Positions 8,466-17,240 of a stretch of 61,374 nt of DNA are shown here, in pieces. The translations under genes were made by a program, and so were the position numbers. Location: the NCBI GenBank assembly GCA_002364005.1, contig DEXG01000008.1:38480-99853 (forward strand). The letters are read 5' to 3'. The DNA comes from Phycisphaerales bacterium UBA3190 (GTDB taxonomy: Bacteria; Planctomycetota; Phycisphaerae; Phycisphaerales; UBA1924). Below the pieces are notes generated by a model, which was given only the letters and a program-made list of their open reading frames with translations, did no database searches and had not been told where the DNA came from. Within the stretch, counting starts at the first letter, position 1. Every line of letters begins with the position of its first letter.

Positions 8466-8650
8466 GTGGCTCTCTGCTTTCTGGGCAATACGAATGCCCG
8501 AACCGGTTTACCCTGTGATTCGCGCAGGGCACTCCCCGGGAACATCTCGTTCGACCGATGGGCTGTATGCAGAAAGACGGGGACGGACGCGGGGAGAGGC
8601 GTCGATCGTGCCGTCTACCCTGAGCCGCGAGGGTCGAACACTCTGTTCAT

Positions 8651-8850
8651 GGCAGGTCTTCCGGCTCTGGGCTTGTCCTGCTCGCCTTCCCGACGCGGTA
8701 TCTGATTGCAGATACTCGCCCTCAGTGGCTGCGTCGATCGTGGTCCGATCGTCGCGTGAGCAGGACGCTTTGCCCATTACGGCGGCGCGTCCGCGGTGGC
8801 TTTTCACCACACTTCCCTTTTCACCCGGCTGAAAACACATTCCGGGCACC
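8651..8850 (-). ncRNA. Cobalamin (B12) riboswitch
   Basis: Read on the minus strand from 8850, the conserved blocks appear in order: GGTGCCCGGAA; AGCCGGGTGAAAAGGGAAG; GGTGAAAAGCCACC; CGCCGCCGTAATGG; CCACTGAGGG; GTCGGGAAGG; and the B12 box AGAGCCGGAAGACCTGCC ending at 8651. Spacing between blocks fits the adenosyl/methyl-cobalamin riboswitch family. It controls the leader of the PEP-CTERM-like surface protein and, through short gaps and overlaps, probably the six genes behind it. The expression platform in 8466-8650 contains small hairpins, but its switching mechanism cannot be read by eye. Confidence 0.93.
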
Positions 8851-8937
8851 TTGAACAGGTTGAGCGTATCGCGCCGGGGCGGGGAAAGCAAACCAGCCGC
8901 GCCCCACCACGCTTTGCACGCAATAATCCCCTCCCCC

Positions 8938-10416
8938 ATGCCTGATTCTGACACACAATCGCTGCTGGCCCACACGCTCACTGATCGCTTCGGGCTCGAA
9001 TCCCTGCGCCCGCTGCAGGGGCAGATCATCGATCGTGTCATGGACGGCGGCGACGCCCTCGTCGTCATGCCCACCGGCTCGGGCAAGTCGCTTTGCTTCC
9101 AGCTGCCGGCTCTGGCGATGCGGTCGCAGAGCGGGGGCGAGGGGATCGGGCTGGTCTTCTCGCCGCTGATCGCGCTGATGGAGGACCAGGTCGCGGCCCT
9201 CAAGTCCAAGGGCATCAAGGCCGAGTTCGTCAACTCAACCGTGGGCAAGCAGGAGCGATTGAAGCGGTACAAGCGGCTGGCCGCGGGCGAGTACGAGCTG
9301 TTCTACGCCACCCCCGAACGCATGGAGAAGGCCGACTTCCGCGAAGCCCTCGATCAGGTGCCCGGCGGGGTGAACCTACTGGCGGTCGACGAGTGCCACT
9401 GCGTGACCAAATGGGGCCACGACCTGCGACCGGCGTACCAGAAGATCGGCCAGTTCCGTGAGGAACTCGGCCAGCCCATCACCATCGCCCTGACGGCCAC
9501 GGCCACCAAGCCCGTGCGCGAGGACATTCGCAATGTGCTGGGGCTTGATGAGGACGAGATGCCCCTCTTCGCGGCCCCGGTCGATCGCCCGAACCTCACG
9601 CTGCGGGCACGCGATGTCTGGGATGACAAGGACAAGATTCAGCGCGTGCGAGCCATCAGCAGCGAGCTGGGCGGGACGGGCATCGTCTACTTCACGCTCA
9701 TCAAGGACCTGGAGGTCATGGCGGGCATGCTCAAGAACGCGATGCCGCAGCGCGATGTCGAGGTCTACCACGGCAAGCTGCCCCCGCGTGAACGACGCAG
9801 CGTGTACAAGCGATTCATCAACGCACGCCCGGAGGACAACCTGCTCCTGTGCGCCACCAACGCCTTCGGCATGGGCGTCGATAAGCCCGACCTGCGTTTC
9901 ATCGTCCACGCCCAGATCCCCGGCTCCATCGAGGCCTACCACCAGGAGGTCGGTCGTGCCGGGCGCGACGGGCTGCCATCGGTCTGTGAGCTGCTCTACG
10001 CGCAGGAAGACCTGGCGATCCAGCAGGAGTTCATCCGCTGGCAGAACCCCAGCGCCGACCTGATGATGCAGGCGATGAGCGCCATCGAGGCCCGATTCAC
10101 CGAGGACGATTTCGACAGCGACGACCTGCGGGTCATGGTCATCGGCAAGGGCCACGCCCACGGCATGGGCGGGGGCATCATGGAATATGTGCTCATCCGA
10201 CTCGCCGAGCTGGGGGCGATCGAGACCGTCTCAATGGGCGGCGAACGCGACGGCGGGCGGCGGTACCGCTATCTCCGCACGCTCGAAGACCACGAGATCG
10301 ACCCGGCCCAGGTCGAAGAGAAGCACCAACGCGACCTGATGCGGCTGCTCGATGTGGTCAAGATGACCAAGGCCCCCTCGATTCCGGCGTATGTGAGCGA
10401 GTACTTTGGGCTCTGA
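8938..10416 (+). CDS. recQ: RecQ-family ATP-dependent DNA helicase
   Basis: A 492-residue SF2 3'-5' helicase that unwinds recombination or replication intermediates. It has Walker A MPTGSGKS (44-51), motif II DECHC (151-155) in place of the usual DEAHC, followed by the RecQ-specific aromatic-loop region VTKWGHDLRP, then TATAT, and in the second domain FGMGVDKPDLRF and QEVGRAGRDG. The Cys4 zinc subdomain normally ahead of the winged helix lacks its cysteines: the protein ends in a helical hairpin finishing SEYFGL, and no HRDC follows. The ATG at 8938 is preferred; the frame extends upstream to 8851, but that part overlaps the riboswitch leader. Confidence 0.92.
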   Translation: MPDSDTQSLLAHTLTDRFGLESLRPLQGQIIDRVMDGGDALVVMPTGSGKSLCFQLPALAMRSQSGGEGIGLVFSPLIALMEDQVAALKSKGIKAEFVNSTVGKQERLKRYKRLAAGEYELFYATPERMEKADFREALDQVPGGVNLLAVDECHCVTKWGHDLRPAYQKIGQFREELGQPITIALTATATKPVREDIRNVLGLDEDEMPLFAAPVDRPNLTLRARDVWDDKDKIQRVRAISSELGGTGIVYFTLIKDLEVMAGMLKNAMPQRDVEVYHGKLPPRERRSVYKRFINARPEDNLLLCATNAFGMGVDKPDLRFIVHAQIPGSIEAYHQEVGRAGRDGLPSVCELLYAQEDLAIQQEFIRWQNPSADLMMQAMSAIEARFTEDDFDSDDLRVMVIGKGHAHGMGGGIMEYVLIRLAELGAIETVSMGGERDGGRRYRYLRTLEDHEIDPAQVEEKHQRDLMRLLDVVKMTKAPSIPAYVSEYFGL

Positions 10417-10495
10417 GCCGCGGGATGCTGAAGAATACGGATCGGGCGACTACGATCTGGAAATACGCAACCGAATGGCACGAAAGGACACCGCC

Positions 10496-10828
10496 ATGAG
10501 CGACCAGATCACCGACATCATTATCGAAGACATCAACGCCGGCGACGGCACCGAGTGCCCCGCCGGCGCGACCGTTGAGGTCCACTACAAGGGCACGCTC
10601 ATGGACGGCACGGTCTTCGACTCGTCCTACGACCGCGGCGAGTCGATCAACTTCCCCCTCGGGAACCTGATCCAGGGCTGGCAAGAGGGCATCCCCGGCA
10701 TGAAGGTCGGCGGCAAGCGCAAGCTCACCATCCCATACGCTAAGGCCTACGGCGAGCGCGGCGTCCCCGGTGCCATCCCCGCTAAGGCCGACCTCGTCTT
10801 CGAGATTGAACTCCTCGGCGTCAGCTAA
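10496..10828 (+). CDS. FKBP-type peptidyl-prolyl cis-trans isomerase
   Basis: A 110-residue single-domain FKBP, the usual length of the minimal cytoplasmic form, which catalyses proline isomerisation in folding. Core motifs are VEVHYKGTLMDGTVFDSS, the GWQEGIPGMKVGGKRK stretch, and YGERGVPGAIPAKADLVFEIELL. The start at 10496 has AAAGGA about a dozen bases upstream. An in-frame ATG at 10475 would add seven residues. No signal peptide is seen. The gap to recQ is about 80 nt, and to the next gene 18 nt. Confidence 0.95.
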   Translation: MSDQITDIIIEDINAGDGTECPAGATVEVHYKGTLMDGTVFDSSYDRGESINFPLGNLIQGWQEGIPGMKVGGKRKLTIPYAKAYGERGVPGAIPAKADLVFEIELLGVS

Positions 10829-10846
10829 GCAACTGATACCAAACAC

Positions 10847-11686
10847 ATGGCACAGGCGACACTCTCAATCGTGATGCCCAGCTATAACCAGGCCCGATTC
10901 CTCGAAGAGGCAATCGGGTCTGTTTTATCGCAGCGTGACCGCGTCAAAGAGTTCTTTATCCTCGACGCTGGCTCGACCGACGGCTCACGCGAGATCATCG
11001 AGAAGTACAGCGACCAGATCGACTGGTGGCGAAGCGCCCCCGACGGCGGGCAGAGCAACGCAATCGCCGACGGGTTTCAGCGCGCCACGGGCGATGTCAT
11101 CACATGGCTCAACTCCGACGACGCGCTCCTGCCCGGCGCCATCAATGCCCTGCTCGACTGCTTCGATGCCGACCCCGAGCTGGGCTTGGTCGAGGGCGAT
11201 ACGGTCGTCGTCGACGGCGATTCCCGTGTGATGCGCTGCGATCGAAGGGCCGGCCCGTCTCGAAACTGGATGCGCTACGGCTACATGCGTATCCATCAGC
11301 CAAGCACCTTCTTCAGGCGTGATGTCTACGAGCAAGTGGGGGGCGTCGATCGCTCTCTCCATTGCGTGATGGATACCGAGCTGTGGTACCGCATCCTGTC
11401 CAGTACCAAGGCCAAGCGACTGCGCCGCTATGTGGGCGTGCACCGCATCCATGAGGAAGCCAAGGGGTCGGCCGACGCGTGGAGCGAAAAGTATCAGGCC
11501 GAGCGCAAGATGATCGAGAAGAAATACCCTGAACTCTGCGGGCACCCGATCCGGTACCAGCTCGGACGCATCGCATTCGCCTGGGATCGGCTCGACACCG
11601 GACGCGGTCGCAAGGCCAAGGCGGAGACCAAGCGATTCGTGGGCAAGGTCATCGCGGACATCGCCGACGAACTCGTGCGGTGCTGA
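10847..11686 (+). CDS. Family 2 glycosyltransferase
   Basis: A 279-residue GT-A fold transferase that adds a sugar from a nucleotide donor to a surface glycan or other acceptor. It shows the opening SIVMPSYNQ (7-15), DAGSTDGS (40-47), and the metal-binding variant NSDD (89-92) in place of DxD. FRRDVYEQVGG and a DTELWYRI acceptor-side region follow. No membrane helix is seen. Its stop abuts the stop of the convergent methyltransferase gene with no bases between. Donor and acceptor are unknown. Confidence 0.9.
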   Translation: MAQATLSIVMPSYNQARFLEEAIGSVLSQRDRVKEFFILDAGSTDGSREIIEKYSDQIDWWRSAPDGGQSNAIADGFQRATGDVITWLNSDDALLPGAINALLDCFDADPELGLVEGDTVVVDGDSRVMRCDRRAGPSRNWMRYGYMRIHQPSTFFRRDVYEQVGGVDRSLHCVMDTELWYRILSSTKAKRLRRYVGVHRIHEEAKGSADAWSEKYQAERKMIEKKYPELCGHPIRYQLGRIAFAWDRLDTGRGRKAKAETKRFVGKVIADIADELVRC

Positions 11687-12565
11687 TCAGGTCTTCTTGA
11701 GCACAAACAGCATGTGATCGTTCGCGGGCAGCCAGCCCGGGGCGGGCTTGTGCTTTGCGAGACCGAGCTTTCGGATCAGGCCGTGCAATGCGCCGCGGAT
11801 CCCGTCGCGGATCACACGCGAGGTCTTCTGCCGCGCGTGGCTGGTTCGTTCGTACGAGACAAGCGTCATCGCGTGCGACTGGGCCAGCTGCTCGATCGTT
11901 TGCTTGCAATAGAACACCTGATGCTCGGGCAGCGTGGCGTACCAGTACGAGTTGCCCTGCATCGTCCAGCCCCATGCTTCATGATCGCCCGTGAGCCCGA
12001 TGAACACGCCGCCGGGCTGCAGGTGCGAGGCGACCTGTGCGATGAAGGCGTTGGGGTCGGTGAGGTGCTCGAGCACATCGATCGCCAGGATCGCGTCGAA
12101 GCGGATGTCGTCATCGAGATCGTCGAGGACGCCCCCGAGCATGGTCACCCCGCGCTCGCTGGCCACGCGGGCCGCGTCGGCGCTGGGCTCGAGCCCGAAG
12201 CGTTCGTATCGATCGCCCAGGTGCTTGAGCAGGGCGGCGTTTGAGCACCCAATATCGAGCACGCGATTGCCCGGTACCTGCTGCTCAATCAGATCCGCGA
12301 TGGTGTCGAACCGACGCTTGATCGGGTCCGGGTCATGCTCCCAGTTGTCCTCGCTGGAGTGGCTGTAGCACGCCAGCAGGTCGGCGTCTGGTACGAATGG
12401 GTGCTTGAACTGCAAGGCACAGCGGGTACACCGGCGCATGTCCGCCGCGTTGTCGCCCAGCTCAATCACAACACCCGCGACCTTGGCGGGCGAAGGGTGC
12501 ACGCACGGGCCGGCGTCTCGCGTTGGCGCGGCACAGATGGGGCAGGGGGTGGCGTCTCGGCTCAT
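11687..12565 (-). CDS. Class I SAM-dependent methyltransferase with N-terminal zinc ribbon
   Basis: A 292-residue protein. An N-terminal zinc-binding module has CPIC (Cys8, Cys11) and CTRC (Cys46, Cys49). The Rossmann methyltransferase domain follows: motif I VLDIGCSNAALL from 102, FGLEPS, the acidic DAILAIDVLEHLTDP, and LQPGGVFIGLTG. This architecture is common in sugar or small-molecule C-methyltransferases linked to polysaccharide clusters, which suits the adjacent glycosyltransferase. The substrate is unknown. The lipoprotein gene upstream ends 7 nt before its start. Confidence 0.88.
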   Translation of the reverse strand: MSRDATPCPICAAPTRDAGPCVHPSPAKVAGVVIELGDNAADMRRCTRCALQFKHPFVPDADLLACYSHSSEDNWEHDPDPIKRRFDTIADLIEQQVPGNRVLDIGCSNAALLKHLGDRYERFGLEPSADAARVASERGVTMLGGVLDDLDDDIRFDAILAIDVLEHLTDPNAFIAQVASHLQPGGVFIGLTGDHEAWGWTMQGNSYWYATLPEHQVFYCKQTIEQLAQSHAMTLVSYERTSHARQKTSRVIRDGIRGALHGLIRKLGLAKHKPAPGWLPANDHMLFVLKKT

Positions 12566-12572
12566 CGGGTGA

Positions 12573-13391
12573 TTACTTCTCGTACATCTTCTCGATCATG
12601 GCATCGAACTTGCCCTTGTTCTGATTCACCGTGTCCTGCGGGCCCCACATACGGATCAGCACCTTGGCCGTGGGCAGCTCGATCAGCACCGCGTGGATCG
12701 CGTAGAACGGGCTCTCGTTGCGACCACCCTTGCCAGCCGGGTCGATGTAGGTGCCCTCAAGGTCATAGACCGTGACGGGGTAGCCCATGATGGTCTTGGT
12801 GCTCGTGCTGGTATCGGTGCTGCCGAAGGTATCGGTGATGTACGACTCAAGGGTGCGTCGGGTCTGGGCCGCGGTTTCGGTGGTCTTGCTGAAGATCACG
12901 CTGGCATTGCCCAGCGGGTGCTGGATGTACATCTCAGCGAAGTGCCCACTACTCGGCACCGCCATGCGCCAGTCCTCGGGCATATCCCACGCGTGGCCCG
13001 CGGCCTGCGCGTACTCCTCGTCGTATGTGGTGTTCGCGATGCCGTTCTCGGGCTCGGTGCCGCCCTGGATGCGGTTGGTTGTGTCGATCCCCTTGTCGCG
13101 CGAACGCCCGAAGATCGACTTGGAGCCGTCTTCCTCAACCCACTCGCGTTCCTCATCCTCGGCGGCCTTGGCGGAGTCTTCGATCCGTGTCTGGTCAATC
13201 TCGACCGGCTCGGGCTCAGGCTGCGACTCGATCCCCTGATCCTCGGCCAGCCCGTCGAGGTAGCTCGTGTCGGGCTCGTAGTCCGGGGCGACCGTCTCCT
13301 TGCTGGAGGCGTCAGAACCGCCACCGCATCCGCTGATGGCGAGCAGGGTGGCGATGGTCAGCGAGATCGTGGTATAGCGTGGGGTGCTCAT
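12573..13391 (-). CDS. Lipoprotein of unknown function
   Basis: A 272-residue protein with a lipoprotein signal: the hydrophobic stretch ISLTIATLLAISGC puts the lipidated cysteine at Cys22, followed by GGGSDASS. The next 90 residues are acidic, P/E-rich and probably unfolded. The C-terminal half (from about residue 140) looks folded (DWRMAVPSSGHFAEMYIQH, then an ITDTFGSTDT loop) and may bind a membrane or cell-wall partner. I recognise no family. It reads into the methyltransferase gene with a 7-nt gap. Confidence 0.8.
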   Translation of the reverse strand: MSTPRYTTISLTIATLLAISGCGGGSDASSKETVAPDYEPDTSYLDGLAEDQGIESQPEPEPVEIDQTRIEDSAKAAEDEEREWVEEDGSKSIFGRSRDKGIDTTNRIQGGTEPENGIANTTYDEEYAQAAGHAWDMPEDWRMAVPSSGHFAEMYIQHPLGNASVIFSKTTETAAQTRRTLESYITDTFGSTDTSTSTKTIMGYPVTVYDLEGTYIDPAGKGGRNESPFYAIHAVLIELPTAKVLIRMWGPQDTVNQNKGKFDAMIEKMYEK

Positions 13392-13439
13392 GGTGGTAGT
13401 CTAGCCGATCTGATGACGGACCCAAACACCCATTTGGGG

Positions 13440-13844
13440 TCAGCGCCAGATATCAGCCGTGATCAGCTCAACCGAGTTGCCCGAGGGGTCACGCACATAG
13501 ATCGACCGCCCGGGGTCGGTGCGATCGGACCACTCGATCTCCTGCTCGATCGCGATGCCGTGCTCTGAGAACCGCTTCAGCCACGCGTCGTACATGTCGG
13601 GCTCGATCCGCAGGGCGATATGCCCCGGGCCGCGTGCCCCGTGCGACGGAACATCCCGCCCCGGTTTGTCCGAAATGGTGGGGTTGAAAAACAACAACAC
13701 CTGATGCTCGCTGATGCGAAAGAGCGAGGCGAGTTCGCTGTGCGGACGGGGCATATCAAGCCCCAGCACCGTGTGGTAAAACCAGTCGGTTTGCTCCAGG
13801 TCATTGGCGTACAGGATTGTTTCCAGGATTGAGTTGGGCTTCAT
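13440..13844 (-). CDS. VOC-fold (glyoxalase/bleomycin-resistance family) protein
   Basis: A 134-residue vicinal-oxygen-chelate protein, the right size for two beta-alpha-beta-beta-beta modules. Motifs are ETILYANDLEQTDWFYHTVLGL at the start, GPGHIALRIEP mid-protein, and IYVRDPSGNSVELITADIW at the end, where the Glu is the usual metal ligand. The His in GHIAL is another candidate ligand. The reaction cannot be told from sequence. It is divergent from the DUF1569 gene, 61 nt away. Confidence 0.9.
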   Translation of the reverse strand: MKPNSILETILYANDLEQTDWFYHTVLGLDMPRPHSELASLFRISEHQVLLFFNPTISDKPGRDVPSHGARGPGHIALRIEPDMYDAWLKRFSEHGIAIEQEIEWSDRTDPGRSIYVRDPSGNSVELITADIWR

Positions 13845-13905
13845 ATTTCACGATAGCGTGATTGTCTAGGATGAGTCACAAAACCGGGTCTCCAGGAGCA
13901 CCAGA

Positions 13906-14388
13906 ATGGGATACGACAAATCGGCATGGCATCCAAGAGAGTACAAAGATCTCGATGCCCTTCGCGCAGAACTCGACCGATTTGAGCAGGCCCACGCCGC
14001 GGGCACGCTGAAAACCACCGGCAGCTGGAGCGCCGGCCAGATCCTTGAGCACTGTGCCAAGTTCATGGGATTCTCATACGACGGTTTCGAGGCCCGTGTC
14101 CCCTGGTTCATCACAGCCGTAGGCATCTGTGTGTTCAAGCCCATGCTGGGCAAGTCGCACATGAAGCCGGGCATCAAGCTCCCCGCAAAGGCGGCATCGC
14201 TCATGCCTCGCGACGCGGTCGACTTTGAGGAGGGGATGGCCGCGATGAGAACCCAGCTCAACCGCATCGAAGCAGGCGAACAAATGACCCAACGCTCACC
14301 CGTGCTGGGCAAGATGCGCCACGAGCAGTGGGTGCTGCTACACCTGGACCATTGCCGATTGCACTTCGGGTTTATCCAGTGCGGATGA
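13906..14388 (+). CDS. DUF1569 (DinB-like) protein
   Basis: A 160-residue protein of the DUF1569 family, a four-helix bundle related to DinB/YfiT-type metal-dependent transferases. It has WSAGQILEHCAKFMGFSYDGF in the middle and the signature HEQWVLLHLDHCRLHFGF at the C-terminus, whose histidines, with the earlier His in LEHC, would form the metal site. No signal peptide. Nothing in the neighbourhood indicates a specific pathway. Confidence 0.85.
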   Translation: MGYDKSAWHPREYKDLDALRAELDRFEQAHAAGTLKTTGSWSAGQILEHCAKFMGFSYDGFEARVPWFITAVGICVFKPMLGKSHMKPGIKLPAKAASLMPRDAVDFEEGMAAMRTQLNRIEAGEQMTQRSPVLGKMRHEQWVLLHLDHCRLHFGFIQCG

Positions 14389-14398
14389 CTGGCCCATG

Positions 14399-14422
14399 AA
14401 AAACCCGCGAGTCGATCGCGGG
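14399..14422 (-). terminator. Rho-independent terminator of the fab operon
   Basis: On the minus strand, CCCGCGA and TCGCGGG (14404-14422 on plus) form a 7-bp stem with a 5-nt loop, followed by five T (14399-14403). It lies 26 bases past the fabG stop and also separates the operon from the convergent DUF1569 gene. Confidence 0.88.
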
Positions 14423-14447
14423 TTCAAGTTCGAATCAGCTGGGGTCG

Positions 14448-15188
14448 TTAGCACATCGTCATGCCACCATCGACGGCGATGGTCTGCCCCGTCAGATAGC
14501 GAGCATCATCGCTGGTCACATACGCGACGCATGCCGCGATGTCCTCGGGCTTGCCCAGCTCACGCGTGCTGATCACGCCCTTGATGTGCTCGATCACGCC
14601 CGCGGGCAGGTCCTTGGTCATGTCGGTCTCAATGAACCCCGGCGCCACGCAGTTGGCGGTGATGTTCTTCTTGCCCAGCTCGCGGGCCACGGTCTTGGTG
14701 AAGCCCGTGAGCCCGGACTTGGCGGCCGCGTAGTTTGACTGCCCCGAGTTGCCCACCAGCCCCGAGGTCGAGGCGATGTTGACGATCCGACCGAACTTGT
14801 TCTTCATCATCGGCCGAGCCGCTGCGCGGCAGGCGACGAAGACCGACTTGAGATTCGTGTTGATCACATCATCCCACTCGTCGTTGCTCATGCGCAGGAT
14901 CAGGTTGTCGCGGGTGATGCCCGCGTTGTTGACGAGGATGTCCAGTCGCCCGTGCTCCTCGGCGACGCCCTCGACCAGCGCCGCAACGGCGTCGAAGTCG
15001 GAGATGTCGCAGGTCTTGGCGGAGGCGCTGCCGCCTTCGCCCTGGATCTCACTGACCAGTTCATCGAGCGGGCCCTGCGAGCGGGAGACGCAGACGACAT
15101 GACGCCCGTCGCTGGCAAGACGCTTGGCGATGGCACGCCCGATCCCTCGGGATGCTCCGGTGACGATGGCGACGCGTTGATCGGTCAT
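14448..15188 (-). CDS. fabG: 3-oxoacyl-[acyl-carrier-protein] reductase
   Basis: A 246-residue short-chain dehydrogenase that reduces beta-ketoacyl-ACP with NADPH in fatty-acid elongation. It shows the Rossmann GASRGIGRAIAK (11-22), NNAG in VNNAGITRDNL, the catalytic Ser in IASTSGLVGN, and YAAAK (Tyr-x3-Lys). The tail VDGGMTMC is typical. It is the last gene of rpmF-plsX-fabH-fabD-fabG and follows fabD by 21 nt. Confidence 0.97.
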   Translation of the reverse strand: MTDQRVAIVTGASRGIGRAIAKRLASDGRHVVCVSRSQGPLDELVSEIQGEGGSASAKTCDISDFDAVAALVEGVAEEHGRLDILVNNAGITRDNLILRMSNDEWDDVINTNLKSVFVACRAAARPMMKNKFGRIVNIASTSGLVGNSGQSNYAAAKSGLTGFTKTVARELGKKNITANCVAPGFIETDMTKDLPAGVIEHIKGVISTRELGKPEDIAACVAYVTSDDARYLTGQTIAVDGGMTMC

Positions 15189-15209
15189 GGGTCTGCTCTC
15201 AGTTCGTGA

Positions 15210-16151
15210 TTAGGAAACGGTTGCGGGTTCGTTGTGCCCGACGACCTTGGTGCCGCGGTCGATGCGGCGCATCATGCCCGCCAGGGTCTTCCCGGGTGCA
15301 AGCTCGTGGAACGAGGCCCCGTCGATCGACTTGACCAGGTGCTCGCAGCACGCGGCCCACCGGACCGGTGAGGTGAGCTGCTCCACGAGGCGGAGGCGGA
15401 TGTCGTCGGGGGTGTTCGTGTGCGGCTGGGCCGTGACATTCGACATCACGATGCGCGATGGCGCATCGATCTGCGTTGCCGCCAGCGCCTCAGCAAGCCG
15501 ATCGGCGGCTGGGGCCATGATCGGCGAATGGAACGCACCAGCAACGCTCAGGCGCGTGGCTCGGAGCCCCATCTCGCTGGCAACCGTCTCGGCACGATCA
15601 CACGCACTGGCGCTGCCCGAAATCACGACCTGCCCCGGCGCGTTGAAGTTCGCGGCAACGAGCACATCGCCTTCGCGGGCCTTGTCACAGACCGCATTGG
15701 CGGATTCTTCGTCGGCACCGATCAGCGCCACCATCGACGAATCGACGGCTTCGGCGGCGTCTTGCATCGCACGCCCACGCAACGCAACCAGACGGAGTCC
15801 ATCTTCAAAGCTGAATGCGTCGGCAAGGTGCAGCGCGGTGTACTCGCCCAGCGAGAGCCCGGCCGTGGCGACGATGCCCAGCTCATCCTTGGTGAGATTC
15901 TCACTCTCGAGCCAACCCGCAAGGCAGGCGACCGACGCGGTATAAATCGCCGGCTGCGAGACATCGGTCCGGTTGAGCGTCTCGGCGGGGCCCTCGAAGC
16001 AGAGCTGCGAGAGCGGCGCACCGAGCGAGTCGCCAAGCGTGGCATCGGCCAGGTCAAAGATCGCGCGGGCGGCGTCGGAAGTCTCGCACCATTGCTTCGA
16101 CATCCCGACGGCTTGCGCTCCCTGTCCCGGGCAGAGTAGTACTGTGGTCAT
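15210..16151 (-). CDS. fabD: Malonyl-CoA:ACP transacylase
   Basis: A 313-residue transacylase that loads malonate onto ACP. The start LLCPGQGAQAVGM carries the oxyanion Gln. The nucleophile elbow reads GLSLGEYTAL, so the usual His of GHSxG is replaced by Leu. The catalytic His appears in AGAFHSPIM. Overall length and the PGKTLAGMMRRID tail fit FabD. The elbow variant is unusual, but the Ser and His needed for catalysis are kept. Confidence 0.95.
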   Translation of the reverse strand: MTTVLLCPGQGAQAVGMSKQWCETSDAARAIFDLADATLGDSLGAPLSQLCFEGPAETLNRTDVSQPAIYTASVACLAGWLESENLTKDELGIVATAGLSLGEYTALHLADAFSFEDGLRLVALRGRAMQDAAEAVDSSMVALIGADEESANAVCDKAREGDVLVAANFNAPGQVVISGSASACDRAETVASEMGLRATRLSVAGAFHSPIMAPAADRLAEALAATQIDAPSRIVMSNVTAQPHTNTPDDIRLRLVEQLTSPVRWAACCEHLVKSIDGASFHELAPGKTLAGMMRRIDRGTKVVGHNEPATVS

Positions 16152-16208
16152 GGTTCAACCCCCCTTGAATGGTTTGACTGTGCATCTTACGCCGAAAGCA
16201 GCGTCAGA

Positions 16209-17240
16209 TCAGAGCTGCCAGAGCGAGGAGCCCCAGGTGAGCCCGGCACCGAACGCGAGGAACATGACCTTCTGTCCCGGCTTGATGCGACCCGCCTGGG
16301 CCAGCTCGTCGAAGACCAGCGGCGCCGAAGCGGCAACCGTGTTCCCGTAACTGTGGATATTGATCAGCAGCTTCTCTTCGGGGATACCAAAGCGGGCGCG
16401 TGCCGAGTCAAGGATGCGTGAGTTGGCCTGATGGCAGATGAAGTGATCAACCTCATCAGCGCTGATCCCCGCCTCCTCGAGCGTTTCGGCGATGACCTGC
16501 TGGAACTTGGAGACGGCGAACTTGAACACCGCCTGCCCGTTCATCTGCACCTTGCTGAGCTTACGCTCCTCGTAATCGTCCAGCTTGGGAAAATCCTCGC
16601 GGGTCGCGGGGATGAACAGGTGCTCAGAGCCGTTGGCGTCCGAGTGCATCTTGTGCGCCAGCATCCCCTTGCTCGGGTTGTCGCTTGTACGCAGCACCAT
16701 CGCGGCCGCGGCATCACCGAACAGGATCGCCGCACCACGCCCGAAGGTCGTATAGTCGATGTGCGTCGTCAGGCAGTCCACGCCGACCAGGCCGACCGTG
16801 CGGTACAGGCCCGATTGCATGATCATCGCCGCTGTCGAGATTGAGAACACAAAGCCCGAGCAGGCGGCATTCAGGTCGATCGCGCTGATGGTCCTGCACC
16901 CAAGGTTCTTGGTCACGATGCACGCGACATTGGGCGTGGGCATGTCGGGCGTCATCGTCGCCACGAGCACCATGTCGAGTTCCTCGGCAGTGACCTTGGC
17001 GTCATCGAGCGCCTTCTGCAACGCGCCGGTCGCCAGGGTGGACGACTTCTCACCCTTGTCCCACTGGGCGATGCGGCGTTCCTCGATCCCGGTACGCTTC
17101 ACGATCCACTCGCCCGAGGTCTCCATGACCTTTTCGAGATCCGCGTTGGTGAGGCGTGTCTCTGGGAGGTGCGACCCGGAGCCGAGAATCTCGACGCCGA
17201 TTGTGTTTCCGATGGCGTGATCGCCGCGGGTGCTCGTCAT
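16209..17240 (-). CDS. fabH: 3-oxoacyl-ACP synthase III (KASIII)
   Basis: A 343-residue initiating condensing enzyme that joins acetyl-CoA to malonyl-ACP. The triad is visible: Cys in DLNAACSGF, His in FICHQANSRIL and Asn in YGNTVAASAP. It is about 25 residues longer than E. coli FabH, partly at the N-terminus. Its ATG overlaps the plsX stop (ATGA). If the FabH-specific N-terminal start is downstream, the first ten residues are a weak extension; the coupling favours the chosen start. Confidence 0.97.
   Translation of the reverse strand: MTSTRGDHAIGNTIGVEILGSGSHLPETRLTNADLEKVMETSGEWIVKRTGIEERRIAQWDKGEKSSTLATGALQKALDDAKVTAEELDMVLVATMTPDMPTPNVACIVTKNLGCRTISAIDLNAACSGFVFSISTAAMIMQSGLYRTVGLVGVDCLTTHIDYTTFGRGAAILFGDAAAAMVLRTSDNPSKGMLAHKMHSDANGSEHLFIPATREDFPKLDDYEERKLSKVQMNGQAVFKFAVSKFQQVIAETLEEAGISADEVDHFICHQANSRILDSARARFGIPEEKLLINIHSYGNTVAASAPLVFDELAQAGRIKPGQKVMFLAFGAGLTWGSSLWQL

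Noticed and set aside
8511..8532. Small hairpin CCCTG...CAGGG followed by GGGCAC in the riboswitch leader
   Set aside because: Resembles the REP elements, but the stem is only 5 bp and it is likely part of the expression platform.
8508..9272. 254-residue minus-strand ORF across the riboswitch
   Set aside because: It overlaps the riboswitch and the recQ start and has Ser/Arg-rich shadow composition.
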